Assembly: GCF_001618425.1 (NCBI RefSeq)
Contig: NZ_BDCU01000016.1
Coordinates: forward strand, 233,163-297,162
DNA: 64,000 bases
Direction: 5' to 3'
Source: Nocardia fusca NBRC 14340
GTDB taxonomy: Bacteria > Actinomycetota > Actinomycetes > Mycobacteriales > Mycobacteriaceae
In this document: positions 61,488-64,000 of the stretch, piece by piece
How positions within the stretch are numbered: position 1 is the first letter of the stretch
Layout of the letters: each line of letters starts with the position of its first letter
The notes under the pieces: generated by a model
The model's database searches: none
Told to the model about the DNA's origin: nothing
Seen by the model: only the letters and a program-made list of their open reading frames with translations
Program-made: the position numbers and the translations under genes

Positions 61488-61523
61488 GGGCATGCTCACC
61501 GACTAGCCGAAAGGTTGCCAGAT

Positions 61524-62063
61524 ATGCAACTTCCCGCACGGACACGGCGATTGTCCCGCGTCGCGGCGGCTACCGCCGCGGCCGCCGCCCTGGCGCTGGG
61601 CCTCACGGCCTGCGGGTCCGACGACGACGGCGGCGATACCGCCGCCGCCAGCAGTGTCGCGGCCACCACCAGCGCCGCGGCGCACGAGGACGATGACGAC
61701 CACGGCGACACCGCGCCCGCGCCCACCGCGCAGAGCCTACAGTCCAACCTCGAGCAGATCACAAACCCGGACGTCCCGGTGGACGAGAAGGTGAAGCTGA
61801 TCGACGACGGCGAGAACCGGCGGGGCCTGCTCGAGCAGCTCAACGCCGCCCTGCAGACCTATCGCGGGATCACCTTCCAGGTCGGTGAGGTCACCGTCGA
61901 CGGGGAGACCGCCACCGGACTGACCACCATCACCAGCCCCTCCGGTCAGAGCGCACCGCCGATGCCGCTGACCTGGGAACACGAGGACGGCACCTGGCGG
62001 CTGTCCGATGCCAGCGCCTGCGTGCTCTTCGGGTTCGCACAGATTCCCTGCTCCCCCGCCTGA
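61524..62063 (+). CDS. lppK: Lipoprotein, LppK-like (Rv2116 position)
   Basis: A 179-residue lipoprotein: a signal peptide with an arginine-rich N-terminus and Ala-rich core ending in the lipobox LGLTAC (Cys near residue 32), followed by a long acidic/Ala/His linker (about residues 35-70) and a C-terminal domain (PDVPVDEKVKLIDDGENRRG, YRGITFQVGEVTVDGETATG, PPMPLTWEHEDGTWRLSDAS) resembling the low-molecular-weight antigen MTB12 type. ATG 61524 is preferred over TTG 61515. It is anchored outside the plasma membrane; function unknown. Confidence 0.8.
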   Translation: MQLPARTRRLSRVAAATAAAAALALGLTACGSDDDGGDTAAASSVAATTSAAAHEDDDDHGDTAPAPTAQSLQSNLEQITNPDVPVDEKVKLIDDGENRRGLLEQLNAALQTYRGITFQVGEVTVDGETATGLTTITSPSGQSAPPMPLTWEHEDGTWRLSDASACVLFGFAQIPCSPA

Positions 62064-62076
62064 CCACCACGGGCCC

Positions 62077-62120
62077 GCGGGACCACGGGGAGCCGGTGCT
62101 CCGGCTCCCCGTGGTCCCGC
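62077..62120. terminator. Long bidirectional hairpin between lppK-like gene and trmI
   Basis: The 20-base arms 62077-62096 and 62101-62120 are perfectly complementary (GCGGGACCACGGGG at the outer end), with the loop TGCT. It lies between the two convergent stops and should terminate both transcripts. Confidence 0.85.
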
Positions 62121-62141
62121 GACCGTCCGTAACGCCTCCGC

Positions 62142-63956
<1,815 letters not shown>

Positions 63957-63969
63957 GACTGTATATATT

Positions 63970-63988
63970 GCCCCGCCTGCGGCGGGGC
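63970..63988 (+). terminator. Hairpin terminator after the RecB-family gene
   Basis: GCCCCGCC (63970-63977) and GGCGGGGC (63981-63988) with the loop TGC, 13 bases past the stop. No gene is visible between it and the window end at 64000. Confidence 0.6.
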
Positions 63989-64000
63989 GGGTCGGGGCCC

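Overview
The window is high-GC actinobacterial DNA and most likely comes from Nocardia or a close relative in the Mycobacteriales. It is chromosomal: from about 31 kb to the right edge the gene order follows, with insertions, the Mycobacterium tuberculosis block Rv2065-Rv2119 (cobH, cobIJ, cobK, cobL, Rv2073c, Rv2074, pepQ/pepE, exonuclease, DUF4333 protein, helY, tatC, tatA, pafC, pafB, pafA, prcA, prcB, pup, dop, Rv2113-like, mpa, lppK, trmI, RecB-family nuclease). cobN and cobG (Rv2062c, Rv2064) lie further left. I know this order from family knowledge; no alignment was run.

Layout. 0-12.6 kb is accessory: an alpha/beta hydrolase; a substrate-binding lipoprotein with an MFS carrier, divergent from an AprAB-like flavoprotein/ferredoxin pair; an NTF2-like protein; an orphan protein with a possible cysteine-peptidase fold; an F420/FMN split-barrel protein; a divergent TetR/DHA2 efflux pair with a nested operator; an SDR; a nucleotidyltransferase-like protein; and a secreted protein. 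12.6-16.3 kb holds cobN behind a cobalamin riboswitch. 16.7-19.8 kb is a lower-GC, decayed islet with a YbaB-like protein, remnants of an O-methyltransferase/FAD-monooxygenase tailoring operon, and a SUFU-domain protein. cobG follows at 20.1 kb.

21-31 kb separates cobG from cobH. It holds an MpaB-family oxygenase, an NDMA-type alcohol dehydrogenase with a DapB-like reductase, a Ddn-like F420 protein, a frameshifted second split-barrel gene, and a partly deleted cluster around a MerR regulator with a CarH/LitR-like B12-binding domain (lipocalin, frameshifted membrane protein, FAD-oxidoreductase/cyclopropane-synthase fusion scar, SDR). It ends with a QueG-like Fe-S protein and a truncated protein-kinase remnant. 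31-37 kb carries cobH-cobIJ, padR, cobK, a glycine-zipper secreted protein where M. tuberculosis has cobM, cobL and an SDR. No cobM was found.

37-64 kb is housekeeping: F420-dependent biliverdin-reductase-like protein, PepQ, exonuclease, HelY, TatC/TatA, and the complete Pup-proteasome system (PafA ligase, Dop, Pup, PrcAB, Mpa) with the DNA-damage activators PafBC. A SUKH-like gene sits between pafA and pafB, and a strong hairpin follows pafA. A 36-bp minisatellite lies between a DHFR-like gene and an AIM24 gene. The window closes with lppK-like, trmI and a RecB-family Fe-S nuclease.

How it fits together: Pup (ending GGQ) is deamidated by Dop and ligated by PafA; Mpa recognises pupylated proteins and feeds PrcAB. 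The cob genes supply several steps of aerobic corrin synthesis, with cobN under B12 feedback, and B12 may also be read by the MerR regulator. No tRNA, rRNA, CRISPR array or insertion sequence was recognised.
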